NCBI GenBank assembly: GCA_035079385.1
Contig: JAVHKY010000013.1
Coordinates: 8,988,001 to 9,052,000, forward strand
Direction: 5' to 3'
Length of the DNA stretch: 64,000 bases
Source: Aspidiotus rigidus
Lineage: Eukaryota; Arthropoda; Insecta; Hemiptera; Diaspididae
Part shown: positions 38,789-50,339 of the stretch, piece by piece
Position numbering within the stretch: the stretch's first letter is position 1
Layout of the letters: each line of letters opens with the position of its first letter
Notes under the pieces: model-generated
Told to the model about the DNA's origin: nothing
Database searches by the model: none
Seen by the model: the letters and a program-made list of their open reading frames with translations, nothing else
Program-made: the position numbers and the translations under genes

Positions 38789-40500
38789 TTAACAAGGTCC
38801 ATCATGCACGTAAGAATAATCTAGAATGAGAGAAAATTATATTAAAGAATGAAACTGAATATATTGTTATAAAATAAGAAGTCAACGAGTAAGATAAAAT
38901 TGTAACGCCGAGCAAATAACCCTTGTGCAGTTTATAATGCTCGCAAAATAATACAGTCGAATCTGTCTAAGTCGAAACTCAAGGGAAACACTTTCCAATT
39001 CGAGTTATAGAGATTTTCGAGTAAGATGATTTCGAGATAGCAAGATTTATTCAAAAAAAATTTGACTTACATAGTTTTTTTATTTGCGTTGATTTGAAGC
39101 CACTAAGCCAACCACAACTCGCCTCAAAATGTTCACATTTCAGTTCGGTAGCAAATTTCTTTGCCTCCTCTTGAACAAGAGGTCCAGAGAGAGGAACATT
39201 TTGGTCACGACACTGCACAAACCACTTGTATACGCACTCGTCAACTTTGGGGAATTCTACGAGTCTATTTCTTTGGGCATTCTTTCCGCCTTTGATGAAA
39301 AGTTTCAGTATCTTTTCACGATCTTTCAAGATCATGCTTAACGTACTCACAGGAATGTTGAAATCTTTCGCGATGTCTATTTTACGTTTGTCACTAGATT
39401 TTGTGTTTACAGCTTCTAACACTGCTTTTTTTTCGGCAATGGTCAATGTTTTCAATTTACGCCCTTCACCTCAATGTCTTTTAGCGGGGTTCATCGTAGA
39501 AAAAATTGAACGCATGAAAAATTTGATACGAACACTCGAATACCACTCGAACACCCGATTACCGCTGATGTACAGAACACTGTGCAATATTCTTTCTCTA
39601 TCTACGGCATAAATTAAATTCATGTGCATGAAGCTTTAAAAAGCGAGAAAACCCAATGTGTGGACGAACAAATCACTTCGAGTTATAGGAACATAATTTC
39701 GGACGTAATTCGAGATATACAGATTAAATTTGTATTGAGTGTTATGGACATTTCAAGGGAAACGCATTTTCTTTCGAGTTGGGGGGTTTTTCGAGTTATG
39801 TGGTTTCGACTTAGACAGATTCGACTGTAATAAGAAGAAAAAAAAATTATGATCAAACAATTAAGAATTATTGGGTCATTTCAGAGAAATTCTGAGGACC
39901 CGGAGGTATTCTAATACATATGTGAATGTAAAGAAACTCTGGAAGTGGTGTGACTTTTGTCGCGGAAGGCGAGTTTACATTATGTTACACCACATACAAT
40001 TGTGTAACACTGCCACTTGCAGCCGAAGTGCGCAGCTGAAGCTTACATATACTATAGTTCTTTGTACCTAATAAATTGCCTTTCATTTACCGTATATTGG
40101 TTTATCTTTTCATTCCAAGAAAGCAGAAAAATATTTTTTCTCCTTTCTCGCAAACTTTAAAATAGAATTGAATTTCAAATCACACCACTTCCACATTAAC
40201 TCAAAGCCTTTTTCCGCATTTGTTTACATTTGGCATAAGAATACCTCTAGGTATTTAAAATTGAACTGACACAAATATAGCGTACATTGACCTAAATTTA
40301 TTTCGGGTTTAATAATACTTGTATGATAAAAACGGATGTAGGTACTCACCAAAACCATGATTATTCTGGTAAATCATATCGTTGATGGAGTTAAAGTTTT
40401 GAGGTGCACCGTTGGCTCTATTGTTTTCTGCACAAATGACAGCTTGAGAAAAAGCTACAGCGCAGGCGAGAAGCACGAACAATAATGCGATTGTTTTCAT
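38789..40500 (-). CDS. Small secreted two-cysteine peptide, copy 2 (Tigger element in intron)
   Basis: Coding exons are 40350-40500 and 38789-38820. The phase-1 intron is 1529 bp (donor GTGAGT at 40344-40349; acceptor CATTCTAG ending at 38821), enlarged by a Tigger-type insertion at 38954-39827 and by about 190 bp near 39960-40150. The product is 60 residues: signal peptide 1-20 ending FSQA, Cys23, PQNF at 33-36, and last residues YVHDGPC with Cys60 terminal. It is closest to copy 1: both have QN near residue 45 and D-Y-S-Y after the junction. Splice sites, signal peptide and stop are intact despite the insertion, so the gene is probably functional. Function unknown. Confidence 0.8.
38954..39827 (-). 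mobile_element. pogo/Tigger-like element, deletion derivative
   Basis: Terminal inverted repeats of 25 bp are identical (CAGTCGAATCTG... at both ends), flanked by TA at 38952-38953 and 39828-39829, the Tc1/mariner-superfamily target duplication. The 874-bp element keeps only the start of a transposase. It lies in the second intron of peptide copy 2. Confidence 0.85.
39051..39494 (-). pseudogene. Truncated Tigger transposase (CENP-B-type DNA-binding region)
   Basis: Reading from an ATG at 39494, an in-frame TGA at 39471-39473 follows six codons; the frame then stays open for about 140 residues. It shows the first helix-turn-helix typical of pogo/Tigger/jerky proteins (TIAEKKAVLE, IAKDFNIPVSTLSMILKDRE) and a second CENP-B-type domain with EEAKKFA and GWLSGFK. 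The DDE catalytic domain is absent because of the internal deletion, so it cannot transpose on its own. The second domain ends in a frame that runs into the right-hand non-coding end. Confidence 0.8.
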
Positions 40501-41590
40501 TTTGGCGTTTATTGGAGCTAATGGATCAGAAATGAAGGCTCATCTTAAAAATATTCTAGTACAATATCAGATCACCTACAAAATTTAAAATTCATATCCT
40601 CTACTTCACTTTTTTTGAAGAGATCGTCGAAGGAAAAGAAATGCAAATTATTGGTATACCTTAATCAACTCTGAAAAACTGATTTTAGGAAATGAATCTA
40701 AAGAAATAAGGAAGGCGACGAAAATTTTCTTGATAAGTAATAGAAGAATGAATTGGGGATCATTGGATGGTCCCGTTATAAAGTGTATAATTCATTATGG
40801 GAGTAGCATCACATTTCTTTAACTACTTGAGCCATATATAACAAAAGTGTTTCAGAAAACACCTGAGCTTGATGACAAGAGTCTACTTTCGGGTAGGTAC
40901 TAAAAGATGTCAACTCTTGTCAAAATTATTGAAATTTCTGTTAATATACTCAGAATAAAATTTCGAAAAATGATGAAAAGGATTTAAGAACATCAGGCTT
41001 TTGAAACTAGTACAGTATGTTACATTTACACGATAATTGCTAAGAATAGAGGCTATTGAGTGGGACTGAGCTTGTGAGCCACTCAGTTTAATTATACAGT
41101 AGACTAAGCAGATATTATCTTACACCAACTACTATATTTTGTACGACCAGCATTTAATGAAGTGACAATAACCCCCTCAACTAATTAAATAGGGGGAGAC
41201 CCTCGTCCTAAAAGAGCCATGGAACATGATCTTCATCTTTTGCTTGTAGACAATTTTTTGATTGTTTGTATAGTATTAACGTCTTCTGAAGAATAAGAAG
41301 TTGTCGGCTCACAAGAAGCCGTTCTGTTCCTCATTTCTAAAGGGCAAAATTTCATAATATATGTCGAGTAAGAGGTATAGAGAATGGCACGGAACTAGTT
41401 CAATTCAGAGTTCTGGATTTACCTAAAAGTTTAAACCTTCTTTCCAAATTTCATTTCTCGTTCAAGTTATTCAAATTTTTTTGACTTTTGGCAATGGATT
41501 TTGAAATAATAAAAGATGAATCTACGAGAATAAGAACACCAGGTGCACATACCTAGATCAGGACATATAAAAAGTAAAAGCAAAACTTAC

Positions 41591-41663
41591 TTGGAGAGGA
41601 GTGTGAAAGTAGATGGGTAGGTTGTGAAGTACTTGCCTTCGATGACACAACACAAGAGACTAT
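41591..41663 (-). other. Non-coding first exon of peptide gene copy 2
   Basis: Predicted 73-nt leader exon ending CTCTCCAA before a GTAAGT donor at 41585-41590. The acceptor is TTAG at 40518-40521, again leaving 17 nt before the ATG. Start context GAGCATAGTC is identical to copy 1. Confidence 0.6.
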
Positions 41664-41685
41664 GCTCTAACGTTCAATTCAAAGT

Positions 41686-41694
41686 CTTTTTATA
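41686..41694 (-). promoter_or_regulatory. TATA box (TATAAAAAG) of peptide gene copy 2
   Basis: TATAAAAAG, 31 nt before the predicted start. Upstream are the shared AAAAATGGGATTTT block and, at 41993-42000, a TGACGTCA palindrome about 300 bp away. Confidence 0.6.
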
Positions 41695-43276
41695 CAAGAA
41701 AAAGTCAGGAAAAAATCCCATTTTTCTTTTCCTTCAGTTATCATCCGAATCGTCTACAACCAGAAACATTAAAAAAAAATCTATATGTATACTTATTGTA
41801 ATTTTGAAATTTGTGGCGGAACTACGTAGGTATTGAATATACCGTACACTTGACGATAAAAATCTTTGAAGCAAGTTTATGCGTCAATTGAAAATAGTCT
41901 TAAAACTTAATTCATGTATCTACGTGGTATAGTACCTATCGGTCTATTTGTAAAAAAAAAAACATATCCTACATGTTTAAAAATTTTACAAATGACGTCA
42001 GATATGCAAGTGGATCAACGGACTCACATATTGCCGAATATTCTTATCATTTCATCTCAGCAGCACATAGGTACAAGGTATCCATGCCTACGAAAGCTCT
42101 TTCTTCACATCGGATTGTATTTGTGAGCATTTTCAGGAAACACTTGATTAGAAGGGGAGGGGGGGAGGAAACGCTCTCAATTAATCTAGCAGACACTAAA
42201 GTTCGAAATAATACCCGTTATCGTAATATAGTTGTACACGTAACACAGCAAACAATTTTTTACATTGATGATATCAATAGACGATAAACGGACATTGGTG
42301 TGGGTTGTTTTCGTTAATTGGTATCCACATATTTCTGGGAAGAAAAAAGTGCTCACGCAGATACGTAAATGACGTTAATATAGTTCATTTGGACTGTGAA
42401 CTGCCTACAGAGGTGACGATACATTATGTACTCGCGTAGAAGCACCTTTTCCAATATTGCTTTCATGTCTTTTTGTCAACAGATCGACACCATCTTTTTC
42501 GATTTCATTTCAAATGATGTACATTGTATTGTGATTGGGAGATGACCTTTGAAAATTTGTAGGATGTTATACGTATGTTCCAGCAGATATTACACGCAGA
42601 TGAGTGACTGAGACAGTAGAAAACTTGGAGGTCTGAAGTATTGTAAGATACCACTAAGGAGTTCAATATTTGGAAGCCTTCATAAGCTCAGATCAAAATC
42701 CTTTCCAGGGACCTATGTGTATAAGATATTTATGTCTCTGTTTCTTGCAAATGGATGATACAAAAAACTCTATCTGAAAGGCTTCTACTACCCTGTCCCT
42801 TAAGTAAGAACCATAAATTGAAATTTCAGCTACATATGGATTTGAAGAAAGAAATCCTTACGTGCTTGAAATTTTAATTTTTTTGTTCTCTAAGCATCTG
42901 GTTTGTAATGACGGTTCTGTCTCCAATTTCATCCTGCCCCTTTCTATTAATGCGTGATCAATTGATCATCGTACTCTTCTTTTCGCGACTTTCATTCTGC
43001 AAACAAGGAGTAGACTGCTTACGTTTGTGACAATTAGAAATTATGACTGTGGTGAGTTAAGAAAATAAAAATCAGAGTATGAGAGGACTCTTAAATGGTA
43101 TTGTGGTTTACAACTGTGACACCGCATTAATGTACGAAAATAATTTCTTCAATTTCATCCTGCACCTTTCTATCAATGCATGTATGCATGATCATAGACT
43201 CGTCTTTTCACGACATCAGGCGATAATTCATTGTACAAACAAGGAATAGACTGCTTACCCTGTGACTATTGGAGCT

Positions 43277-44340
43277 CCGTTTTGCCAGCCCCCCCCCCTC
43301 CCCACAATTCACGCCCCGGACATGGCCTACTCGTTAGTGCACTAGTTCATTTTGTGAGTGCTTCAACCCCCAAGTCACTATGGAGGACATAATCAAAAAG
43401 GGGGAGCCGATAGCCCCCACTTGCTGATACTCAAGGTCTGGATAAGGCTTAATTGTTAGTGCTTCGTCAGTGCACAAGTCAATTTTATTAGTGCTTCAAC
43501 CCCTGAGTCGCTATTGAGGACACAATGTAGGAGGTGGCGGGTGAAACGACAGCCCCTACTTGGTGATACTTAAGGTCCAGATATGGCTCATTCGTTAGTG
43601 CACTAACGAAGCACTAACAATTAAGCCTTATCCAGACCTTGAGTATCACCAAGGGGGGCTGTCGGCTCCCCCTTCTTGATTATGTCCTTCACAGCGATAT
43701 AGGGGTTGAAGCACTAACAAAATGAACTAGTGCACTAACGAATGAGCCATATCTGGAACTTAAGTATCACCAAGTAGGGACTGTCGTTTCACCCGCCCCC
43801 CTTCATTATGTCCTCAATAGCGACTCAGGGGTTGAAGCAGTAACAAAATTGACTTGTGCACTAACAATTAAGCCTTATCCAGACCTTGAGTATCAGCAAG
43901 TGGGGGCTATCGGCTCCCCCTTCTTGATTATGTCCTCCATAGTGACTTGGGGCTTGAAGCACTAACAAAATTGACTTGTGCACTAACGTGCACTAACGAA
44001 GCACTAACAATTAGGCCTTATCCACACCTTGAGTATCAGTAAGTGGGGGCTGTCGGCTCCCCCTTCTTGATCATGTCCTTCACAGCGATATAGGGGTTGA
44101 AGCACTAACAAAATGAACTAGTGCACTAACGTGCACTAAGGAAGCACTAACGAATGAGCCATATCTGGACCTTAAGTATCACCAAGTAGGGGCTGACGTT
44201 TCACCCACCCCTTCTTCATTATGTCCTCCATAGTGACTTAGGGGTTGAGGCACTAACAAAATGAACTTGTGCACTAACGTGCACTAACGAGTAGGCCATT
44301 TCCGGGGCGTGAATTGTGGGGAGGGGGGCTGGCGAAACGG
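43277..44340. mobile_element. G+C-rich foldback element made of short repeated units
   Basis: Ends are long inverted repeats of over 60 bp (CCGTTTTGCCAGCC ... GGCTGGCGAAACGG, each followed inward by CCCCACAATTCACGCCCCGG). The interior is a series of units of about 150 bp carrying GCACTAAC, TATCACCAAGT and ATGTCCTC. About two units run one way left of 43.6 kb and about four the other way to its right. Non-coding. Base composition is strikingly richer in G+C than the flanks. Confidence 0.7.
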
Positions 44341-45033
44341 ACCTGACAACTTTGATGACAGGAATGAGTCAAGAAAATAAAAATTCGAGTATGGGAGGAT
44401 TCTAAAATGGTACGGTAGTTTACAACTGTGACACCATTATTATTCCCCTAAAGTTATGACCAAATATTGAGATTCATCTTGTAAAGGTAACTTTTGATGG
44501 TCACAGATACACACAATATTGAGTAAGTTGTCGAAGTTTAGCATGTAAAATTTTGGTGAGTAGAGCAACAAAGTAATGAATTCTCAAATTGTGTAGTAAG
44601 TGACTTGACTTCGAGTGCCAATTTTCAAGATAAGTTGAGGTATTGGCCGGAATGGAGATTTCGCCAACAAGTATGTGTGAGAAATTTTATTTAGATAAAA
44701 AAGTAAACAATTTGTCAAAAATGTGATATTTTAGATTTTTGATACAATCTCAGCATTTAAATATGAAAAATGTAATGTTGCGAAAAATATGGCTTGCATT
44801 TTATGTTGTCTAGACGTCGATTGCTAATGATATTGATCTATTTTCATCATAGATAATCTTTTCTTTTTTCATAATTTTGAACTTGCTTTAAGAACTTTTC
44901 TTGATTTTTTTTTTCATGGCGTTCGCGGTGCAGTGCTGTGAGTTAATTATTTTTCGACGAGTTGATTGATTAGTTGCTGGCATTTTGAGTGTTAAGTGCC
45001 TGTTATAATTTCCCTTTCTTGTTCCAATTGAAG

Positions 45034-45183
45034 ATTCAAGCAAGCAGCGTTAGCAACTCCGACATCTTAAAAGTGAAAGAGCAATTAAGACAATTTCTAC
45101 CTGGGAAAAAATATTCCTCTTTAACGGGACTGGAAAATCGTGTCTACGTTACCGATCCGATCGAAAATTACGAATTTGGTTAA
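45034..45183 (+). pseudogene. Unrecognised coding exon, best-preserved copy
   Basis: After a pyrimidine-rich acceptor (TTCCAATTGAAG, ending 45033) there is an open 49-codon frame with the segments QASSVSNSDILK, LPGKKY and VYVTDPIENYEFG before a TAA. Related, damaged copies lie at 18193-18279 and 53045-53132 (both carry a stop in place of the Glu codon after DPI) and, for the first part, inverted at 24567-24738. Differences between copies fall mostly at third codon positions, which suggests an ancestral protein-coding exon. I do not recognise the protein. No neighbouring exon was found, so it is probably a duplicated gene fragment. Confidence 0.4.
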
Positions 45184-45884
45184 GGAAAAATTTTCTGATC
45201 TTTCTTCCCCACACTAAGTAAGAGATTTCAAATAGGAATCAATCTTTTTTAGGGGCATACAGAGTCAAAAAAATTAGAAGCCTGCTCCACCCTTAAGGCT
45301 AAAAACATAAAAACCTTCCTGTTTCTGCCGTCTCCATGCTTATAGAATTTTTTCTTACGTTTAAAATGTCAGAACTTTTGGCAGAAAAATAGAATCAATG
45401 GTTTCCAAACGTTTGAGGTCTATGTCTATTATACAATATATATATGAAATTTTCAGAAAAGATTTCAACAAGCTCACAGAGAGGAACTTATCTCATGATT
45501 TTCGATGAGGATAGGAAGCCCTAAAGCTTCTAATAATGGCTTAATGGCGATGGTTACAATTTCTAATTGAAGAATCTAGGAATCAATCAAAAAGAGGACA
45601 TGAAGCATATTGAAATGACTTTTTTCCATGAATCACTGGAGCATTACGTGCCCTTTACCAAAACTAGAGACTGATCAGGCGTTCGGCTATCCAAATATTT
45701 TGGAGATGTGTGAGAGACATTATACCAAAAAACTGTACAGTTTATAAAGCTCAGTTTTTTAAACAGTTTCTGAGTTCGCCAGCAAACCATTGTTCGATAC
45801 AACTGATTTCGTCAATATCTCAAAAAAAAATACTGGAACCTTGTTGAGTAGAATGAAATTTATGAATGATGCAATAAAATACTA

Positions 45885-45890
45885 TTTATT
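45885..45890 (-). terminator. AATAAA polyadenylation signal, peptide gene copy 3
   Basis: AATAAA in the shared context, 171 bp beyond the stop codon. Confidence 0.5.
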
Positions 45891-46060
45891 CAATTTTGCC
45901 AAGCTATTTAAAACAGAAAAAAAACTAAATATTTGAAATTTATGAAAACAAAGGTATTTGAGTACGTAATAATTAAAACGATGAAATTATTTCTTCTGAA
46001 AGTTCTCATTCGTTTGTCATCGCCCAGTTCAGATGGATGTGATGGGGTTCTTGCGAAATA

Positions 46061-46575
46061 TTAACAAGGTCCATTATGCACGAATCCATATTCTAGAATG
46101 AGAGAAAATTACTTTTTTACAATAAGTTGTCAACAAAATTATCAAAAAATTAAGAGTTATTGTGGTTTTTCAGATAGATTCTGAGGCCCCGAGGTATTTT
46201 CATGCATATTATGAGAATTTAAACAAACGCTGCAAATGGTGCGAATGTAAAATAGAATTGAATTTTAAATAGTGCAGCTTCCACGTAAACTCTAAACCAC
46301 TTACCACGTTTGTTTACATTTGGGAAGAATATTTATAGATCTTTAGAATTGAACTGATGAAAAACTACCGATATAAATTGATTGCGGGTTTAATGATGAT
46401 ACGATCAAAACGCATTTAGGTACTCACGTCCTCCTGCACTGTTCGCTTTAATCAAATCCTGGATGCTGTTGAAGTTTTGAGGGTTACCCGTCTTCTGGTC
46501 TATTGTACAGATGGTAGCTTGTGAAAAAGCTAGAACGGATACGAGAAGCACAAACAATATCGCGATTGTTTTCAT
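46061..46575 (-). CDS. Small secreted two-cysteine peptide, copy 3 (two coding exons)
   Basis: Coding exons are 46428-46575 and 46061-46092, with a 335-bp phase-1 intron (donor GTGAGT at 46422-46427; acceptor CATTCTAG ending at 46093, preceded by TTTTCTCT). The product is 59 residues: signal peptide 1-20 (MKTIAILFVLL...FSQA), Cys23, PQNF at 32-35, GG at the junction, last residues FVHNGPC with Cys59 terminal. It pairs with copy 4: both share K-T-G-N before PQNF and K-A-N before the GG. The gene is too short to stand out as an open frame because each exon is under 50 codons. Function unknown. Confidence 0.8.
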
Positions 46576-47705
46576 TTTGACGTTTATTGTAGAGCTGATG
46601 GATCAGAAACGAAAGCTCGTCATAAATATATTCTAGTACGTACAATATCAAATCACCTACAAATTTTAAATTCTTATCCTCTACTCCAATTTTTTTGATG
46701 AGATTGTCGAAGGACAAGAAGTGTATATTATTGGTATACCTTAATTAACCTTTAAAAACTCATTTAGGGGCTACGGCTACGGAAAGTAATCTGAAGCATT
46801 TTATTATAGACAAAACCACAAATAAGGATGACGACGAAAAGTTTGGTGATAAGTAATAGAAGATTGAATTGTGTGGTGTTATTGGATGGGCCTTTTATAA
46901 AGTAAGTAATGCATTATGGGAGTAGAATCACATTTCTTTCTCTACTTGAGCCATATTTAACAAAAATATTTTAGAAAACCCATGAGCTTAATGAGAAGGT
47001 TCCACTTTTGAGCACTAAACGATTTTGATTTTTGTAAAAATTATTAAAATTTCTGTTATACTCAGAATAAAATTCCAAGAAACGATGAAAAGTACCTATT
47101 CAAGAACACCAGGCACCTGAATTTTTTTGTAAAGAATATTCTGAAAAAGTTGATGTGTCAATAGCAACTTTTATATCACCAACAAAGTAGGTGGTTCTGA
47201 ATTGAAGATTTTGACTCGAATTTGACGTCGAATTAATGTCTCAGGTGAGAGGTTACAAAATTGACCGCAGATTAATGTGACTAATCAGTCAAAATCAGGT
47301 CAGCAGAAGTGACTTTATAGGCAGCAGGCATATCATGCCTATTTCCTAGGTACTCTACTAGTCACCCATTGACTTGTCAATTAATTAAATTATACTAACA
47401 GGATTTTTTAATTGCGTGTAAAGTATTAAGGTCTGTTGAAGAATGTTGTTGGCTCACAAGAAACCGTTCTATTCCTCATTTCCAAAGGGCAAGATTTCAA
47501 AAATATTTACATGTTGAGCAAAACGTATAGAGAGTTGAATGAAATTACTTCAGTTTAGAGTTTCTCGATTTACCTGATTTCTCATTTTTATTTCTCGCTT
47601 AAGTTATTAGTATTTTTTTGACTTGTAGGAATGAATTTTGAAATATGAAAAATGTATCGTGCTCATGAATGATCATGACATATAAGAAGTAAAAGTAAAA
47701 CTTAC

Positions 47706-47782
47706 TTGGAGAGGAGAGTGAAGGTAGATAGGTAGGTAGGTAGTGAAGTATTTGTCTTCTATGACACAATACAAGGGACTGT
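47706..47782 (-). other. Non-coding first exon of peptide gene copy 3
   Basis: Predicted 77-nt leader exon ending CTCTCCAA before a GTAAGT donor at 47700-47705. Acceptor TCAG at 46595-46598. The 5' intron is 1111 bp. Confidence 0.6.
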
Positions 47783-47804
47783 ACTCTAACATTCAATCTA
47801 AAGT

Positions 47805-47813
47805 CTTTTTATA
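47805..47813 (-). promoter_or_regulatory. TATA box (TATAAAAAG) of peptide gene copy 3
   Basis: TATAAAAAG, 31 nt before the predicted start, with the conserved AAAATGGGAC block just upstream and TGACGTCA at 48115-48122. Confidence 0.6.
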
Positions 47814-48484
47814 CGAGAAAAAGTCCCATTTTCTTCTTTTCCTTCCGTTATCATTTGAATCATCTACAACCTGAAACATTTTAAAAAATGTGCATATTTT
47901 GTAATGTTGAAGTTTTTGGCGGAATTACCTAGATATTGAATATACAAATACATGACAATAAAAATCATTGCAACATGTATATGCGTCAATTGACAACAGT
48001 CTTAAAAATTTAATTTGTGTCTCTACGTGGCATTGTACGTAGGTCTCATTGTATTTTCTGTTTATTTGTAAAGAAAAAAAAACATATCCTACACATGTTA
48101 AAAAATTTTACAGATGACGTCAGATATGTAAATGGATCAACGGACTCACATTTTGCCTAATATTCTTATCATTTTATTTCAGCATCACAGTAGGTATAAG
48201 GTATCCACGGCGACGTGAGCTTTTTTTTTACGTGGAATTGTAATGTGAGCATTTTCAGGAAACACTAATTCATTAGGAAAAAAAAATTAATCTAGCTGAC
48301 GCTAATATTCGAAAAGATACCCGTCATTGTGATATAAGTAGTTGTAGGTAAAACTGTAAGAAATTTTTTACATTAATGATGTCAATAGACGATAACGTGG
48401 CATTGGTGTGGGCAGTTTTCGATAATTGGTATACCCACGTATCTCTAGAAAGAAAAAAGTGCTTACGCAAATACTCGTACGTGA

Positions 48485-49520
48485 TCGAATTCCGCGGCCT
48501 CCAAAATTTTTCAATCGATGTAAATAATCTGACATTTCAGAATTTTTTACTCAGATTATCTTCAAATCCAACAATTTTTTGTTATGCACGTTTCACACAA
48601 GGGCAAAGTAGCGAATGGGAGATTTAAAAAATTTACGAAGATCCTAGGCTCACCTAGCTGTCTTTTGTAGCTAGGCTACTGGCATTATTACCCCAATTCT
48701 CTTTTCAGTCGCAAATAACTCTTCCGCAAAAACAGTACTGAAAATAACCTAGATCAAGAGTAAATTACATTTTTCGGTAAATTTCTTCATGCGATGTAAG
48801 TAAGAATAGAGAAGGCATCAATTTATCAGCTTCTACTATCTTGTTCATTTTTCAAACATATTGAACGAGTAACCGTCCTGAATCAGAAGAAGGAGAACAA
48901 GTCAGCGACTACGATTTTGTAGAGGTATGATTCAAGCGAAACAAACGACGGATGAAGAAAAACTTGAACATAGATGTAATTCATTTATAATTTTTGTAAT
49001 CAGTATCGAATAAAATACATTTTCATATGTAAATTACCAAGAAAGCAAGCAGGCAACAATTTTTTGCAGTTGTCCCCCTCAAAATATTTCGATGAGTGAT
49101 TGTTGCAAGACGCGGGGAACGTACTGCAGTATTCTTCGCCAAAAGATGGCAGTTTTTTTTTTTTCAAGAATATCGTTATCACGAACAAGAGAAAAAATTG
49201 TTGCGAAATTGCAAATTTGCTCCAACGTCAAAACCTAATTGCCCCATAACGTAATGAAGCCCTAATTCTTCTTGGGACAGTAGCGGTTTCCGAGAAAAAG
49301 TGGTTTTACTGATAGAGGGATGACAGTCCCTTACTGTAAAATGGGGGTGAGCGTCGTCATCGTTCTTGGGGTTAATTTTCACTCTCCTGATTACGACTTT
49401 CGAGATCCGAACAAAAGAAGTGAACCAATTCAAAGTAAAATGAAATATACTCAAGAGAGTAAAGATTGCAAACAACAGAAAGTACTCACGAGAGTAAGGA
49501 AATTGTAAAAAAAAAATCTC
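48485..49520. repeat. Dispersed repeat family R1, copy b
   Basis: Second copy; interrupts the far end of duplication unit 3. See 31.2 kb. Confidence 0.6.
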
Positions 49521-49974
49521 GCAGCCCCCGTAGTGAGCTGCTCGAGGTCGCCTTCATCAACTTTGTTCATTGAGGCAAACAGGGAACCTGTTCTATGGGA
49601 GTCACTCGTGTGCATTTTCATTCTTATGCCGCTCGAACTTTTTTCCTCACCACATTGATGATGGTTTTTCCTCATCAGTTCAAGTTCTAGGCGCATTTTT
49701 TTTTCAGAAGTTCCCCCAGTATAGGCCTAATCTACTTTGACGTCCAAAGCTTCTCTAAGTCCTCTTTCTATTTGATAGAATCGGCCATCCCTATCATATT
49801 TACAGCTTGAAATTGTTCGAAGTCCCCCTTTTCATCATGTATAGCTCGGATGAAGAAATTTTTCTAGGTAACTTTCCCATCATATATACATTTTATCCGC
49901 ACCTGAAGAAGGTAGCAATGCTACGAGCGTATATCCAAACACGCAAATTTATGTATAAAATAATAAAGAAATAA

Positions 49975-50095
49975 ATTGTTAATTAAATAAATAAATAAAT
50001 CCAATTCCCCCTCCAATCATTCCCTTCCTGTCATATAAAAAAAGAAAGAAAGAAACTAACTAATTAAATAAAATGAATAAATAAATAAATACAGT
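49975..50095. repeat. AAAT/AAAG simple-sequence tract
   Basis: Runs of AAAT and AAAG separated by a short unique stretch, next to the LINE fragment at 50.3 kb. Confidence 0.7.
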
Positions 50096-50339
50096 CTCCT
50101 TCGCCCCGGGACCTAAGTAGCTTAATGTACTCGTACAATATTCTAGACATAACTCTGCAAAGGAGCGGAGCGAATTCAAAAGTAACCGGTAAATACGAAC
50201 ATGGTAAACATGAAACATGATCTTTATTTATTTGGCTCTGCCAAAAAATTTTTTTCAATATTTGCGTCCACTTCATATTCATCCCAAATAAGGCTACAGA
50301 GGTGAGTCAGACCTAGTTAGGATTTTTTCGTGCAGAGAT

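Larger units (their letters stand above)
37680..44870. repeat. Duplication unit 2 (carries peptide copy 2)
   Basis: Homologous to unit 1 across most of its length, with insertions at 38954-39827 and 43277-44340. Part of the far flank (about 42920-43030) is repeated again at 43140-43260. Confidence 0.65.
45069..48480. repeat. Duplication unit 3 (carries peptide copy 3)
   Basis: Homologous to units 1, 2 and 4 until about 48480, where it is interrupted by the repeat also found at 31.2 kb. Confidence 0.65.

Noticed and set aside
43277..44340. CRISPR-like array of regular repeats
   Set aside because: Units are degenerate, switch orientation and lack uniform spacers; the context is eukaryotic.
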